A stretch of 64,000 nucleotides of DNA. Source: Comamonadaceae bacterium (lineage in GTDB: Bacteria; Pseudomonadota; Gammaproteobacteria; Burkholderiales; Burkholderiaceae_C). This document shows, piece after piece, positions 16,929-30,036 of the stretch (its first letter is position 1; each line of letters begins with the position of its first letter). Location: assembly GCA_947447975.1 (NCBI GenBank), contig CANFLU010000009.1, forward strand, positions 1-64,000. The letters are read 5' to 3'. The notes beneath the pieces are model-generated. The model was not told the DNA's origin, made no database searches, and saw nothing but the letters and a program-made list of their open reading frames with translations. The position numbers were made by a program, and so were the translations under genes.

Positions 16929-19900
16929 ATGAAGATTAAACCAGCTGCGAAGAAGGCAGGAGTTTCACAAGCTGGCGCGCTTTTAAATAAAGCCATGCTC
17001 TTATACGAGCAGCGGAAAGTAGCCGAAGCAGAAAAATTATTCTTAAGCGTGCTTAAAACACTGCCCAACAACCCTGTCGCCTTATATTCATACGGACTTC
17101 TTTTAATAAATAGTGGCCGCGTTCAAGAGGCCTTGGATGTGGTGGTTCATGGCACTGACACCAATCCAAGTTTTTCCATGTTATGGTTTTTACGTGGCGC
17201 GGTTCACAAAGAGTTTTATCAGCTAGAAAGCGCCTTGGATTCTTATGACAAAGCATTGGGCCTAGACCCTCAGCACATACCTTCCTTGGTTAATAGCGGT
17301 GCCATCTTGCGGCAGCTGCTACGCCATTCGGAAGCCCATCAACGATTCGAGAAGATACTCGAGATTGATCCTGATAACCTGCAGGCGCTGAGCAACTATG
17401 GTGCCCTGCTATCTGAGCCTCACATACAACGCATACCAGACTCTATTCCGGTATTTAGTCATCTTTTAAAAATAAAACCTGACTATCCATATGCAAGGGG
17501 AATTTTGGCATTCAACAAAATGCATATATGTGATTGGTCCACGGTGGAGTTGGATACAGTAGAAATCACGCAAAGTATTCGGGCCAGCCAACGTGCGTGT
17601 CGGGCATTAGGGTATATGTCCTTATCGGACTCGGCAGAGGACCAGTTCAAATGCACCAGCATATTGGTAAAAGATGAATTTGCTTTTAAAAAGACGCCGT
17701 TGTGGACCGGCCAAAAGTATACCCATACGCGGATCAAAATTGCCTATGTTTCTGCAGACTTTCGCGAACACCCGGTGGGACATCTTATCGCCGGTGTGAT
17801 TGAAAACCACGATCGCGAAAAATTTGAAATTATTTGTGTCTCTATTGGGATAGATGATGAAAGTAAGTTGCGCAAACGGATTATTAATGGATCGGACCAC
17901 TTCATATTAGGACGCCAACTTTCTTCGCTAGATATCGCGAATCTTCTTCTAAAGATGGAAGTAGATATTTTGGTTGACCTTAATGGTTACACCTCTGACT
18001 TGCGAACAGATATATTCATGCACAGGCCTGCACCGGTACAGGTTAACTATCTGGGTTATCCAGGAACCATGGCGCTAGACTGTTTTGATTATATTATTGC
18101 CGACCGGACGATAATTCCGGCAGAGCACCAAGAGTTTTATTCTGAAAAGGTTGCGTATCTCGATTATTGCTACCTCCCGATTCCTTCCGGCGTAGAAGCT
18201 TCGGCGCCCCTGGCGCGGAGCGAGTATGGTCTGCCCGAAAATGGAATCGTTTTTTGTGCTTTCAGTCACGCCTTCAAAATTCATCCCAAGATATTTGCTG
18301 TGTGGATGCGTTTACTGCAGTCGCACCCGGGTAGTGTGATTTGGTTAATGTCACGGAACAAAATATCACAAGAAAACTTAAGAGCGCAAGCGCGGCTTGC
18401 CGGCATTGAACCAGAGCGCTTGATATTTGCGAATCGAATCCCACGCGTTGAAGACCACCTTGCGCGGTACCGTGTTGCCGATATATTTTTGGATACCTGG
18501 CCATACAACGCGCATACCACCGCAGCAGACGCCTTACTGGTAGGCTTGCCTGTCGTGACCTACAAAGGCCAGTCCTTTCCTTCCAGAGTGGCTGCAAGCC
18601 TATTGGAGTCGCTGGGACTGCATGAACTCGTTGCTGATTCAGTCGAGGGTTATTTTGAAGTGGCCCAGGGTTTGGCATCGGACCCCAATCGTCTTGCGGC
18701 AGTTAAAAGTAAATTGACCACGGACAAGGTTCGTAATCACCCTGTATTTGGAGCGTCTTTCACCAGGCGTTTAGAAACCGTCTTTCAAAGTATCGCCTTG
18801 TGCGAAGTTGGCGTTAGAGATACTGAAATTGGAACCTTTTCTGCCCAAGGTGTTACTTCCGAAAATAGAACCGATGATCCGCGCATAAAAAATACACACA
18901 TTGAGTTGTTGCGTGAATTATGTAAAAAAGGCAATTATCCGCAGGCAGAGATGATGTTGCGAGATTATTCATCGGAGGGTGTTGCTAGCGAGCAAGCGGA
19001 TGCTATCTGGCGGCTTATTCATGCGGGTTACGGATTACAAGAAAATTTCCGTCTTTCGGAGAAGTTATTTGAGCATGAAACGAATAAAAAATATTTGGTA
19101 ATTAAATCATGGGGCTATGATTTCTGGAGCGATGTGCATCACCTTGCATCACAAATCCTGGTCGCCGAGTTGACCCATCGCATACCCATCATTTGGTGGG
19201 GCAATAATTTTTTATATGATGATGGTACTGGGGTAGAGAATTTTTCTAAGTATTTTCTTACCATTAATGATGAAAGTTTGGATATCGTTACTGGCAACGG
19301 TAATATTTACCCACCCAAATGGGATCGTAATAACCTGAAGCAGGAAAATTTGAATAAATGGTTCGGTCCGTTTTCTCGCTTCGCGGCGCAATATATTTTC
19401 TCAAGGGCAGAGGACGTAGTCGTCAGTGATTTTTATTCAACCGTGCATTCGATAACTCCTTGGATTGACCGTGGATCCGCGTACTACGGTAAGAGTGAAG
19501 ATGATTTATATAAAGACATCTTTCAAAGATATTTGAAGATTAATAATCGAATATCCGGCAAGGTAAATGATTATTTCTATCAGAGTATGAAAGGTAAAAC
19601 TTGGGTGGCCGTACATGTGCCGACTGTCACCAAGGCGGAGGGCTTAGTAAGTAACCAGCAAAATTGTGAAATGGTCATTCCATATCTGGATTTAGTGATT
19701 AATAAAAATCCTCTGATGGGTGTCTTATTATTGTCAGACTCTTTCGAAATTCGCCAAATATTTACGTCACGTTATGGCGACAGGATTTGGAGTCCCACTG
19801 GTTTGACGCCATCAGCTTTGACTCCTCTGGATCAAAAGCCGATAGTTGGTCCGCAAAGTTGCGAGGAACTCGTCATAGCCAGTTATTTGGCGATGAAATG

Positions 19901-20039
19901 TGATATTTTCCTCGGCAACAAAGAATCAAACACCTCATTGGCGATATTCAGCTTGAAAAACTGGGCGCCAGGTTGTTGCCATTTGGTTGGACAAGCGAAT
20001 ATTCGCTCAAAAAACTATAGTCTCCATAACTGGAGTTAA
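16929..20039 (+). CDS. TPR-GT41 glycosyltransferase fused to a NodZ/fucosyltransferase-like domain
   Basis: The 1,036-residue protein has three parts. Residues about 12-215 are TPRs (SYGLLLINSGRVQEALDVVV and others). Residues about 265-630 are GT41: IKIAYVSADFREHPVGHL, VDLNGYTSDLRTDIFMHRPA, PVQVNYLGYPGTM, FCAFSHAFKIHPKIF, DIFLDTWPYNAHTTAADALL. After a linker and a short helical segment, residues about 717-1036 resemble NodZ/GT23-type fucosyltransferases (KSWGYDFWSDVHHLASQIL, VVVSDFYSTVHSITPWI, WVAVHVPTVTKAEG). In that domain the expected HxR motif reads His896-Val-Pro898, so the phosphate-contacting arginine is missing. It follows the first GT41 gene by 34 bases. Two transfer activities, or one active plus one binding domain, are possible. 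Confidence 0.85.
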   Translation: MKIKPAAKKAGVSQAGALLNKAMLLYEQRKVAEAEKLFLSVLKTLPNNPVALYSYGLLLINSGRVQEALDVVVHGTDTNPSFSMLWFLRGAVHKEFYQLESALDSYDKALGLDPQHIPSLVNSGAILRQLLRHSEAHQRFEKILEIDPDNLQALSNYGALLSEPHIQRIPDSIPVFSHLLKIKPDYPYARGILAFNKMHICDWSTVELDTVEITQSIRASQRACRALGYMSLSDSAEDQFKCTSILVKDEFAFKKTPLWTGQKYTHTRIKIAYVSADFREHPVGHLIAGVIENHDREKFEIICVSIGIDDESKLRKRIINGSDHFILGRQLSSLDIANLLLKMEVDILVDLNGYTSDLRTDIFMHRPAPVQVNYLGYPGTMALDCFDYIIADRTIIPAEHQEFYSEKVAYLDYCYLPIPSGVEASAPLARSEYGLPENGIVFCAFSHAFKIHPKIFAVWMRLLQSHPGSVIWLMSRNKISQENLRAQARLAGIEPERLIFANRIPRVEDHLARYRVADIFLDTWPYNAHTTAADALLVGLPVVTYKGQSFPSRVAASLLESLGLHELVADSVEGYFEVAQGLASDPNRLAAVKSKLTTDKVRNHPVFGASFTRRLETVFQSIALCEVGVRDTEIGTFSAQGVTSENRTDDPRIKNTHIELLRELCKKGNYPQAEMMLRDYSSEGVASEQADAIWRLIHAGYGLQENFRLSEKLFEHETNKKYLVIKSWGYDFWSDVHHLASQILVAELTHRIPIIWWGNNFLYDDGTGVENFSKYFLTINDESLDIVTGNGNIYPPKWDRNNLKQENLNKWFGPFSRFAAQYIFSRAEDVVVSDFYSTVHSITPWIDRGSAYYGKSEDDLYKDIFQRYLKINNRISGKVNDYFYQSMKGKTWVAVHVPTVTKAEGLVSNQQNCEMVIPYLDLVINKNPLMGVLLLSDSFEIRQIFTSRYGDRIWSPTGLTPSALTPLDQKPIVGPQSCEELVIASYLAMKCDIFLGNKESNTSLAIFSLKNWAPGCCHLVGQANIRSKNYSLHNWS

Positions 20040-20088
20040 TTCGTCCTGTGAAAGGCACCTGGTGCTTTATACGGCGCGCCAGGGTGTT

Positions 20089-20610
20089 TCATTTATCCAT
20101 GGGGTTCCTACATAACGAATCGCCAGGCTTTTTCCAGCAATGGCAAGTCACCGAAAAATCCTTCATCTGGCCTTTTTTCACCCCACCTACCGCACCCTGG
20201 CGGCTGGCGGCGCTGGGTACATAGAGGCGGGGAATAAAGCTTTTACTCACCGTGCTGCCACTGAGTAAATGTACCGTCGCCCCATGACAGGCCAAGGGAC
20301 CTGGAAGATTGTTTTTCACTTCAACCAAGAGCTCCGTATCTGATTGCGTGGACCAGCCGGCGGCATATTGGACTTTTTTAGCCTCCGAGGCCGAAAGCTC
20401 TACTTCCTCGTACAAGGTCTTGCGTTCAAATGGTGTCCACGCCTGCGCGCACGTAATGCACAGCAACTGCGTGCATACCAGCCACAGCATGGCAGGAAAA
20501 ACTCTGCCCGCTGCTGCTGCGACCTTGCGCAAAAAGGTGGGTAGCGCTGGCGACGCTAGCTGATGCCACCCGCCGGCCGCACGAATTGGCAAGCAAAATT
20601 TGGTATTCAT
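20089..20610 (-). CDS. Hypothetical secreted protein
   Basis: I do not recognise this 173-residue protein. A hydrophobic stretch, VFPAMLWLVCTQLLCITCAQAW (split here as VFPAMLWLVCTQ and LLCITCAQAW), at about residues 38-59 looks like a signal sequence with cleavage near Ala-Gln-Ala. The mature part has cysteines in the pattern C, C-x-C, C near the end (ACHG, TCHCW, LCRN). The ATG overlaps the stop of the DUF455 gene as ATGA, suggesting coupling; a shorter start at 20490, just before the hydrophobic stretch, would give a more canonical signal peptide. Confidence in the gene is fair, and in the function nil. Confidence 0.55.
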   Translation of the reverse strand: MNTKFCLPIRAAGGWHQLASPALPTFLRKVAAAAGRVFPAMLWLVCTQLLCITCAQAWTPFERKTLYEEVELSASEAKKVQYAAGWSTQSDTELLVEVKNNLPGPLACHGATVHLLSGSTVSKSFIPRLYVPSAASRQGAVGGVKKGQMKDFSVTCHCWKKPGDSLCRNPMDK

Positions 20611-21398
20611 AATGGCAATGCCGCTAACTCGGCATCGCTAAACCCTGCAGCCCGACGCGCTGTCAAGTTGAACGGTGGCTTCAGGGCAGGCGCTTTGTGC
20701 AACAGGGCAGCCTCTTGGTAATAAAGCTCGGCATGCACTGCGCGCTGACTGCATAGATAGTGAAACCAATGGTTGCCAATGGCCACGTGGCCCACTTCAT
20801 CGGCCAGTATGCGGTCCAAAATCAGCACAGCCTCCTGCGCATGGGCATACGGCAAGTTGCGCAGCTTGGCCTGGATCAGGGGCGTGGCATCCAGACCGCG
20901 CGCCTCTAGTGTGCGCGGCACCAGCGCCATGCGGGCCAGCACATCCCCCTCGGTGGAGACGCAGATAGTCCATAGACCGTCGTGTGCGTCGAAGTCGCCA
21001 TAGTCGAACCCCAGGCTTTGTAAATGGGCTTGCAACATTGAAAAATGCAAGGCCTCTTCCCCCGCCACGTGGACCCAGTCGCGGTAATAGGCATCGGGCA
21101 GATCGGCAAAACGCCAGGCGGCATCGAGCGCTAGGTTGATGGCATTGAATTCAATATGCGCGATGGAGTGCATCAACGCCGCGTGGCCTGCCACGGTATG
21201 GGGCGAGCGCTTGGGCACGGCGCGCGGGTGAATCAGCAGGGGTCGCGCAGGTCGGCCTGGGCCAGCGGGCGCTTGAAACACAGCAGTTCCATCACAAGGC
21301 CGCGACGTGGCGCTGGCGCACAAGGCCTGCACCGCCGCCACTTTCTGGGCGGGGTCAGCCAGCGTAAATGCGGCCAGGGCTTGTGCACGGAGTTCCAT
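20607..21398 (-). CDS. DUF455 ferritin-like protein
   Basis: This 263-residue protein fits the DUF455 family, a ferritin-like four-helix fold distantly related to the tRNA hydroxylase MiaE. Candidate metal ligands are visible in [24 protein letters not shown] (E-x2-H) and [17 protein letters not shown] (E-x2-H). Members are widespread in proteobacteria, but their substrate is not established. The gene is divergent from the gamma-carbonic anhydrase gene, 43 bases away, and is followed by a coupled small secreted protein. GC-rich codon use marks the return to the chromosomal backbone. Confidence 0.85.
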   Translation of the reverse strand: MELRAQALAAFTLADPAQKVAAVQALCASATSRPCDGTAVFQAPAGPGRPARPLLIHPRAVPKRSPHTVAGHAALMHSIAHIEFNAINLALDAAWRFADLPDAYYRDWVHVAGEEALHFSMLQAHLQSLGFDYGDFDAHDGLWTICVSTEGDVLARMALVPRTLEARGLDATPLIQAKLRNLPYAHAQEAVLILDRILADEVGHVAIGNHWFHYLCSQRAVHAELYYQEAALLHKAPALKPPFNLTARRAAGFSDAELAALPL

Positions 21399-21441
21399 CC
21401 CTACAATTCTAGGTATCTTGCAACCCTTTTTAGGAACTCCC

Positions 21442-21966
21442 GTGGCCGTTTACGAACTTGATCAGCTTAGCCCCACGATCCCAGACTCCGCTTATGTGGC
21501 CGATAGTGCCCAGGTCATGGGTAATGTGCAACTGGGTGAGCACAGCAGTGTCTGGTTTGGTGTCGTGATACGGGGCGATACCGAGCACATCCATATCGGT
21601 GAAGGCAGCAATATTCAGGATGGCAGCGTACTGCATGCCGACTTTGGTGTGCCACTAACGATAGGCAAGCACGTGACCGTGGGGCATAAAGTAATGCTGC
21701 ACGGCTGCACTATTGGGGACGAGACCCTGGTAGGCATAGGCGCTGTGATTCTCAATAACGCCAAAATCGGGAAGAACTGCCTGGTTGGCGCAGGCTCTTT
21801 GGTGACCGAGGGCAAGGAGTTTCCCGACGGCTCGGTCATCATGGGCAGCCCGGCTAAAGTGGTGCGCAGCTTGAGCCCCGAGCAAATGCAAGGCCTGCGC
21901 TTGACGGCGCAGCATTACATCGACAATGCCTTGCGTTACAAAGCCTCGTTCAACAAAATTGCCTAA
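21442..21966 (+). CDS. Gamma-class carbonic anhydrase family protein (YrdA-like)
   Basis: The 174-residue protein is a left-handed beta-helix of hexapeptide repeats ([20 protein letters not shown] and onward). The zinc-ligand histidines are in [16 protein letters not shown], and the Gln-Asp pair in [10 protein letters not shown]. The GTG start at 21442 has AGGA six bases before it and matches the family N-terminus; longer upstream frames would run into the divergent gene. YrdA/PaaY-like proteins bind zinc and may show carbonic anhydrase or thioesterase activity, so the enzymatic role is open. Confidence 0.88.
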   Translation: MAVYELDQLSPTIPDSAYVADSAQVMGNVQLGEHSSVWFGVVIRGDTEHIHIGEGSNIQDGSVLHADFGVPLTIGKHVTVGHKVMLHGCTIGDETLVGIGAVILNNAKIGKNCLVGAGSLVTEGKEFPDGSVIMGSPAKVVRSLSPEQMQGLRLTAQHYIDNALRYKASFNKIA

Positions 21967-22022
21967 GTCTTTGCAGTTATGCAAACCCGGTCAATAGGGC
22001 CGGACTTTTTTCGGAGCCCTCT

Positions 22023-23012
22023 TTGTCCCAATTGCATAAATTTATTTTCGATGGCCTGCCGGTGCGCGGCATGCTGGTGCAGTTGACTGACACCTGGACC
22101 GAAATTTTGCGCCGGCGTGCGTCTAACACACAGCATGGCGCATACCCTGCGCCGCTGCGTGACATGCTGGGGCAAATGACCGCAGCGGCTACGCTGATGC
22201 AGTCCAATATCAAGTTTGATGGCTCACTCACCATGCAGATCATGGGCGACGGGCCGGTTAAGTTAGCGGTGGTGGAAGTGCAGCCTGACCTTGCTTTGCG
22301 TGCCACGGCTACGCTGATTGGCGACCTGCCCGAAGCGGCGAGTTTGAGCCACATGGTCAATGCCCACAACCAGGGCCGCTGCGCTATCACCCTAGACCCT
22401 AAAACTAAATTTCCTGGCCAGCAGCCTTACCAGGGCGTAGTGCCATTGTTTGACGACCACGGCATGCCGATAGAGCATTTGTCCGAGGTACTAGAGCACT
22501 ATATGCTGCAAAGCGAGCAACTGGACACCACCTTGGTGCTTGCCGCCAATGAAAGTATGGCCGCTGGGCTGCTGATCCAGCGCCTGCCGGTGCAGGGCGT
22601 CGGTAATTTGGAAGGCAGCATGGTCAGCCGGGAAAACGAAGATGCGATTGGCCGCGACCAGGATTACCAGCGCATCGCCATACTGGCCAAAACCCTCCAA
22701 GCCGAGGAACTGCTGAGCTTGGATGCGGAGACGATTTTGCGCCGCTTGTTCTGGGAAGAGTCCATCACACGCTTTGAGCCTTTGCTAGGCGCCATCGGCC
22801 CGCGCTTTGCCTGCAGCTGTAGCCGCGAGCGGGTGGCGCGCATGATCGTATCGCTGGGTGCAGATGAAGCCCATAGCGTGATTGAGGAGCGCGGCGAACT
22901 GGAAGTGGCTTGCGAATTTTGCGGCGTGCAATACCGTTTTGACCCCGTGGATACCGCGCAGCTGTTTGTCGAGCCTACGCGCCAGGGCGCGCCGGGCAGC
23001 AGCGCCCATTAA
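22023..23012 (+). CDS. hslO: Hsp33 redox-regulated chaperone
   Basis: Hsp33 is a cytosolic holdase switched on by oxidation. The C-terminal zinc motif is intact: CSCSRERV (C-x-C) and CEFCGVQY (C-x2-C), about residues 268-300. The N-terminus (LHKFIFDGLPVRGMLVQL) and the block HNQGRCAITLDPKTKFPGQ match the family. The start is a TTG preceded by CGGAG; the 329-residue length is slightly above the usual 290-300 because of a C-terminal tail. It stands as its own unit after the carbonic anhydrase gene. Confidence 0.93.
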   Translation: MSQLHKFIFDGLPVRGMLVQLTDTWTEILRRRASNTQHGAYPAPLRDMLGQMTAAATLMQSNIKFDGSLTMQIMGDGPVKLAVVEVQPDLALRATATLIGDLPEAASLSHMVNAHNQGRCAITLDPKTKFPGQQPYQGVVPLFDDHGMPIEHLSEVLEHYMLQSEQLDTTLVLAANESMAAGLLIQRLPVQGVGNLEGSMVSRENEDAIGRDQDYQRIAILAKTLQAEELLSLDAETILRRLFWEESITRFEPLLGAIGPRFACSCSRERVARMIVSLGADEAHSVIEERGELEVACEFCGVQYRFDPVDTAQLFVEPTRQGAPGSSAH

Positions 23013-23040
23013 TCTGCGCCTATTGCGCTGCCCGCAATGA

Positions 23041-23679
23041 TTAGCGCGTTACAGCGGCTTGCAGGTCACTAAACAGGCGGTGTTCGCAGCGGGAGTCTGA
23101 GCATTTGTCGCACAGCCAGCGCCAGGTGCCGCCTTTTTGCGCATGGGCCGATGTGCCGGGCTCCAGAACTGCCAAGGCACTGGCCAGGCGCGCAGGGCCG
23201 TTCCCATACACCATACTAAACGCCAGGCCTTCGCGCTGCAAGACGTCGCGCAGGCGTGCATCGATGCGTTCGCGCATTACCGGCCCGTCACGCTGAATGC
23301 CATCCGCTTGCCAGGGCAGGTCTAAGCCGGTGACCAGGGTGTGGTGGTAGATGCGCTGGTGTTGCAGCGCAAATGGGTAGAGCGATAGGTCTTGAAACAG
23401 CACATCGCTGTAGATGGCGGTCATGAGAGGGCTGGTGTCAGCTATCAGAAAATCTCCGCCCCTCGCTTGCTCGACCAGCTTTGCCTGCGCTTGGGCGATA
23501 CCCCTTTGTTCATGCGCAAGAGGCGTTCGACCTTGTTCATCACACCATTGGCGCAGCACTTCATGGGCGACATGCACTGTTGCGCCATGGGCTTGCCAAT
23601 GGGTTTGCAAAGCGGTAACCAGGCTTGATTTTCCAGTGCATTCCGCACCGAGTACCGCGACGTTTAAGGGCTGCGCCAT
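23041..23679 (-). CDS. NadR-like P-loop kinase (AAA family ATPase)
   Basis: The 212-residue product has a Walker A motif GAECTGKSSL at about residues 10-19 and DTSPLMTAIYSDVLF, resembling the C-terminal ribosylnicotinamide kinase domain of NadR. The N-terminal adenylyltransferase and DNA-binding domains of NadR are absent. The start at 23679 is chosen because GAGGGG lies just before it; an ATG eight codons upstream is less likely. Near the C-terminus, WLCDKCSDSRCEHRLF carries clustered cysteines that may bind a metal. It lies 30 bases upstream (in its own direction downstream) of ftsB on the same strand. Nicotinamide riboside kinase activity is plausible but not proven by sequence. Confidence 0.7.
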   Translation of the reverse strand: MAQPLNVAVLGAECTGKSSLVTALQTHWQAHGATVHVAHEVLRQWCDEQGRTPLAHEQRGIAQAQAKLVEQARGGDFLIADTSPLMTAIYSDVLFQDLSLYPFALQHQRIYHHTLVTGLDLPWQADGIQRDGPVMRERIDARLRDVLQREGLAFSMVYGNGPARLASALAVLEPGTSAHAQKGGTWRWLCDKCSDSRCEHRLFSDLQAAVTR

Positions 23680-23709
23680 GGGCCCCTCGCCATTGCGTGG
23701 CAAGCAGTC

Positions 23710-23985
23710 CTACTTGACCACTTGCACAAAAATTTCATTGGGTTTGACCATGCCTAATTCGGAACGGGCTTTTTCTTCCACGATTTCCAGACCTTCGCGC
23801 AAATCGCGAATTTCGGCCTCCATGCGCTGGTTGATTTGCTCTGCGCGCGCATTGCTTTGCTTTTGCGCGTTCAGCTCTTCGTTCAATCGTGCCACATTGG
23901 GAATGCTGCCGCGCCCAAACCACAACTGCCCCTGGAGTACCAGTAGCAGAAGTAACAAGGCAGCGGGCAGCAGGCGCAGCTTCAT
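23710..23985 (-). CDS. ftsB: Cell division protein FtsB
   Basis: FtsB is a small bitopic membrane protein of the divisome that joins FtsL and FtsQ. The 91-residue product has a short cytoplasmic start, one membrane segment (LLPAALLLLLLVLQGQLWFG) and a coiled coil (VARLNEELNAQKQSNARAE and onward) with the typical ending ARSELGMVKPNEIF. It follows eno by 15 bases; the eno-ftsB pair is conserved in proteobacteria. Length and layout are normal. Confidence 0.93.
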   Translation of the reverse strand: MKLRLLPAALLLLLLVLQGQLWFGRGSIPNVARLNEELNAQKQSNARAEQINQRMEAEIRDLREGLEIVEEKARSELGMVKPNEIFVQVVK

Positions 23986-24000
23986 CGCGAAAGGTAAGGT

Positions 24001-25609
<1,609 letters not shown>

Positions 25610-25616
25610 AGCGCGT

Positions 25617-28192
<2,576 letters not shown>

Positions 28193-28252
28193 CTACATTG
28201 CGCTTTGACGCTGTTGTCGCTAGGGCGGCGGCGCATAACGGGGCGAAAGCGC

Positions 28253-29476
28253 ATGGATTTGAACGGTAAACACATTGTTTTGGGCCTGACTGGCGGGGTG
28301 GCCTGTTACAAGGCGGCCTATTTGTGCCGCCTGTTGGTCAAAGAGGGGGCACAGGTACAGGTGGTCATGACCGAGGCGGCGGCCCAGTTCATCACGCCGG
28401 TGACCATGCAGGCGCTGAGTAATCGGCCCGTCTATGTATCCCAGTGGGACGCGCGCGAGCCCAACAATATGGCGCACATCAACCTCAGCCGGGAAGCGGA
28501 TGCGATGTTGGTGGCGCCGTGCAGCGCTGATTTCATGGCCAAACTATTGCACGGCCGTGCTGACGATTTACTCAGCCTGATGTGTTTGGCCCGCCCATTG
28601 GAGCGCGTGCCTTTGCTGCTAGCCCCCGCCATGAACCGCGAAATGTGGGCGCACCCGGCCACGCGCCGCAACGTGGCGCAGTTGCGCGCTGACGGCGCGC
28701 AGGTGCTGGGCGTGGGCGAGGGCGACCAAGCATGCGGCGAAATTGGCGACGGGCGCATGCTGGAGCCTGAGGAGTTGCTGGAAGACCTGCTTGCTTACTT
28801 CCAGCCCAAAGTCCTGGCAGGGCGGCGTGTACTGATTTCAGCCGGCCCCACCTTTGAGGCCATAGACCCGGTGCGAGGCATTACCAATTTGTCCAGTGGG
28901 AAGATGGGCTTTGCACTGGCCCGCGCTGCGCGGGATGCCGGTGCGCAAGTCACGTTGGTAGCGGGCCCGGTTCATTTGACCGGACCGCGCGGCGTGCAGC
29001 GGTTCGATGTACTTTCCGCGCTGGAAATGGATTCGGCCTGCCGCGCGCTGGCCAACCAGGCCGATGTGTTTATTGCCACCGCAGCGGTAGCGGACTGGCG
29101 GCCTGCCATCGCTCAGGTGCAAAAAATTAAAAAACAAGGCGACGGGCAGGTCCCTGGCTTGGCCTTTGTGGAAAACCCGGACATCCTTGCTGCCATCGCC
29201 GCGTCCGAACGCGCCCGCAGCGGCGCACTCTATTGCGTGGGCTTTGCGGCCGAAAGCCAGGATGTAGAAGCCCAGGCCAAAGCCAAACGGTTGCGCAAAG
29301 GCGTGCCTTTGCTGGTGGGCAACATCGGCCCGGCCACCTTTGGCAAAGACGACAATGCTTTGGTGCTGATCGATGGCGAGGGCACGCTAGAAATGCCGCG
29401 CAACTCCAAACAGGCACTGGCGCGGATGCTGGTTGGCGAGATCGCCAAGCGCCTCCCGACGCTGGCCGCGGTTTAA
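28253..29476 (+). CDS. coaBC: Bifunctional phosphopantothenoylcysteine decarboxylase/phosphopantothenate-cysteine ligase
   Basis: CoaBC (Dfp) carries out two steps of coenzyme A synthesis. The 407-residue product from the ATG at 28253 begins [20 protein letters not shown]. The flavoprotein (CoaC) half has [12 protein letters not shown] (the PAMN motif) and the active-site cysteine in [10 protein letters not shown]. The CoaB half starts near [20 protein letters not shown] and has [10 protein letters not shown] and KIKK. The longest frame begins 16 codons earlier, but the ATG used matches the family. dut follows with a 41-base gap. Confidence 0.96.
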   Translation: MDLNGKHIVLGLTGGVACYKAAYLCRLLVKEGAQVQVVMTEAAAQFITPVTMQALSNRPVYVSQWDAREPNNMAHINLSREADAMLVAPCSADFMAKLLHGRADDLLSLMCLARPLERVPLLLAPAMNREMWAHPATRRNVAQLRADGAQVLGVGEGDQACGEIGDGRMLEPEELLEDLLAYFQPKVLAGRRVLISAGPTFEAIDPVRGITNLSSGKMGFALARAARDAGAQVTLVAGPVHLTGPRGVQRFDVLSALEMDSACRALANQADVFIATAAVADWRPAIAQVQKIKKQGDGQVPGLAFVENPDILAAIAASERARSGALYCVGFAAESQDVEAQAKAKRLRKGVPLLVGNIGPATFGKDDNALVLIDGEGTLEMPRNSKQALARMLVGEIAKRLPTLAAV

Positions 29477-29517
29477 TGCCGCAAGCGCCTAACTTCACTT
29501 CCTCTTACTTTTTTTCT

Positions 29518-29964
29518 ATGCATATTGACGTCAAAATTCTGGATCCGCGCCTGGCCGCCCAATTGCCCGCCTATGCCACACCAGGTAGCGCCGGTTTGGA
29601 CTTGCGCGCTTGTTTGGATGCGCCACTCACACTAGAACCCAATGCCTGGCAACTGGTGCCTACCGGCATGGCCATGTATTTGAAAGACCCGGCCTACGCC
29701 GCCCTGATCCTGCCGCGCTCGGGCTTAGGCCATAAGCATGGCATCGTGTTGGGCAATTTAGTGGGCTTGATCGATAGCGATTACCAGGGTCAGCTGATGG
29801 TCAGTGCCTGGAACCGCAGCACCGTGCCCTTTGTGATCGAGCCCATGGAGCGCATTGCCCAACTGGTGATCGTGCCGGTGGTGCAGGCGCAATTCAATAT
29901 TGTGGAGGCCTTCCCACAGTCCGAGCGCGGCGAAGGCGGCTACGGCTCTACCGGCAAAAAATAA
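29518..29964 (+). CDS. dut: dUTP diphosphatase
   Basis: Dut hydrolyses dUTP to dUMP, keeping uracil out of DNA. The 148-residue trimeric enzyme shows the five motifs: [10 protein letters not shown] (1), [11 protein letters not shown] (2), [11 protein letters not shown] (3), [11 protein letters not shown] (4) and [11 protein letters not shown] (5). The ATG at 29518 is chosen because it gives the normal family length; the open frame upstream is inside coaBC. The coaBC-dut pair is conserved in many proteobacteria. Confidence 0.97.
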   Translation: MHIDVKILDPRLAAQLPAYATPGSAGLDLRACLDAPLTLEPNAWQLVPTGMAMYLKDPAYAALILPRSGLGHKHGIVLGNLVGLIDSDYQGQLMVSAWNRSTVPFVIEPMERIAQLVIVPVVQAQFNIVEAFPQSERGEGGYGSTGKK

Positions 29965-30036
29965 TCCCGAACAACACTAAAAACAGGTGAAAAACCTGCG
30001 GTTTATCGCCCTTGGCCTTGCGGCGCCTTACCGCAT

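Larger units (their letters stand above)
4362..20039. other. Glycan biosynthesis island with AT-rich segments
   Basis: This stretch holds twelve genes for nucleotide-sugar synthesis, glycosyl transfer and methyl transfer in three blocks (+, -, +). By eye, 7540-9900 and 11220-12620 are strikingly AT-rich, with runs of A/T and codons such as AAA, AAT and ATA, whereas the housekeeping genes beyond 20.5 kb are GC-rich. Mixed composition within the island suggests assembly from several sources, as is usual for O-antigen-type loci. No transposase or integrase gene was seen at the borders inside the window. Confidence 0.65.

Noticed and set aside
20041-20088. Possible hairpin (GCACC/GGTGC) after the GT41 fusion gene as terminator
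   Set aside because: The loop would be one base and there is no T run, so it is unlikely to terminate transcription.
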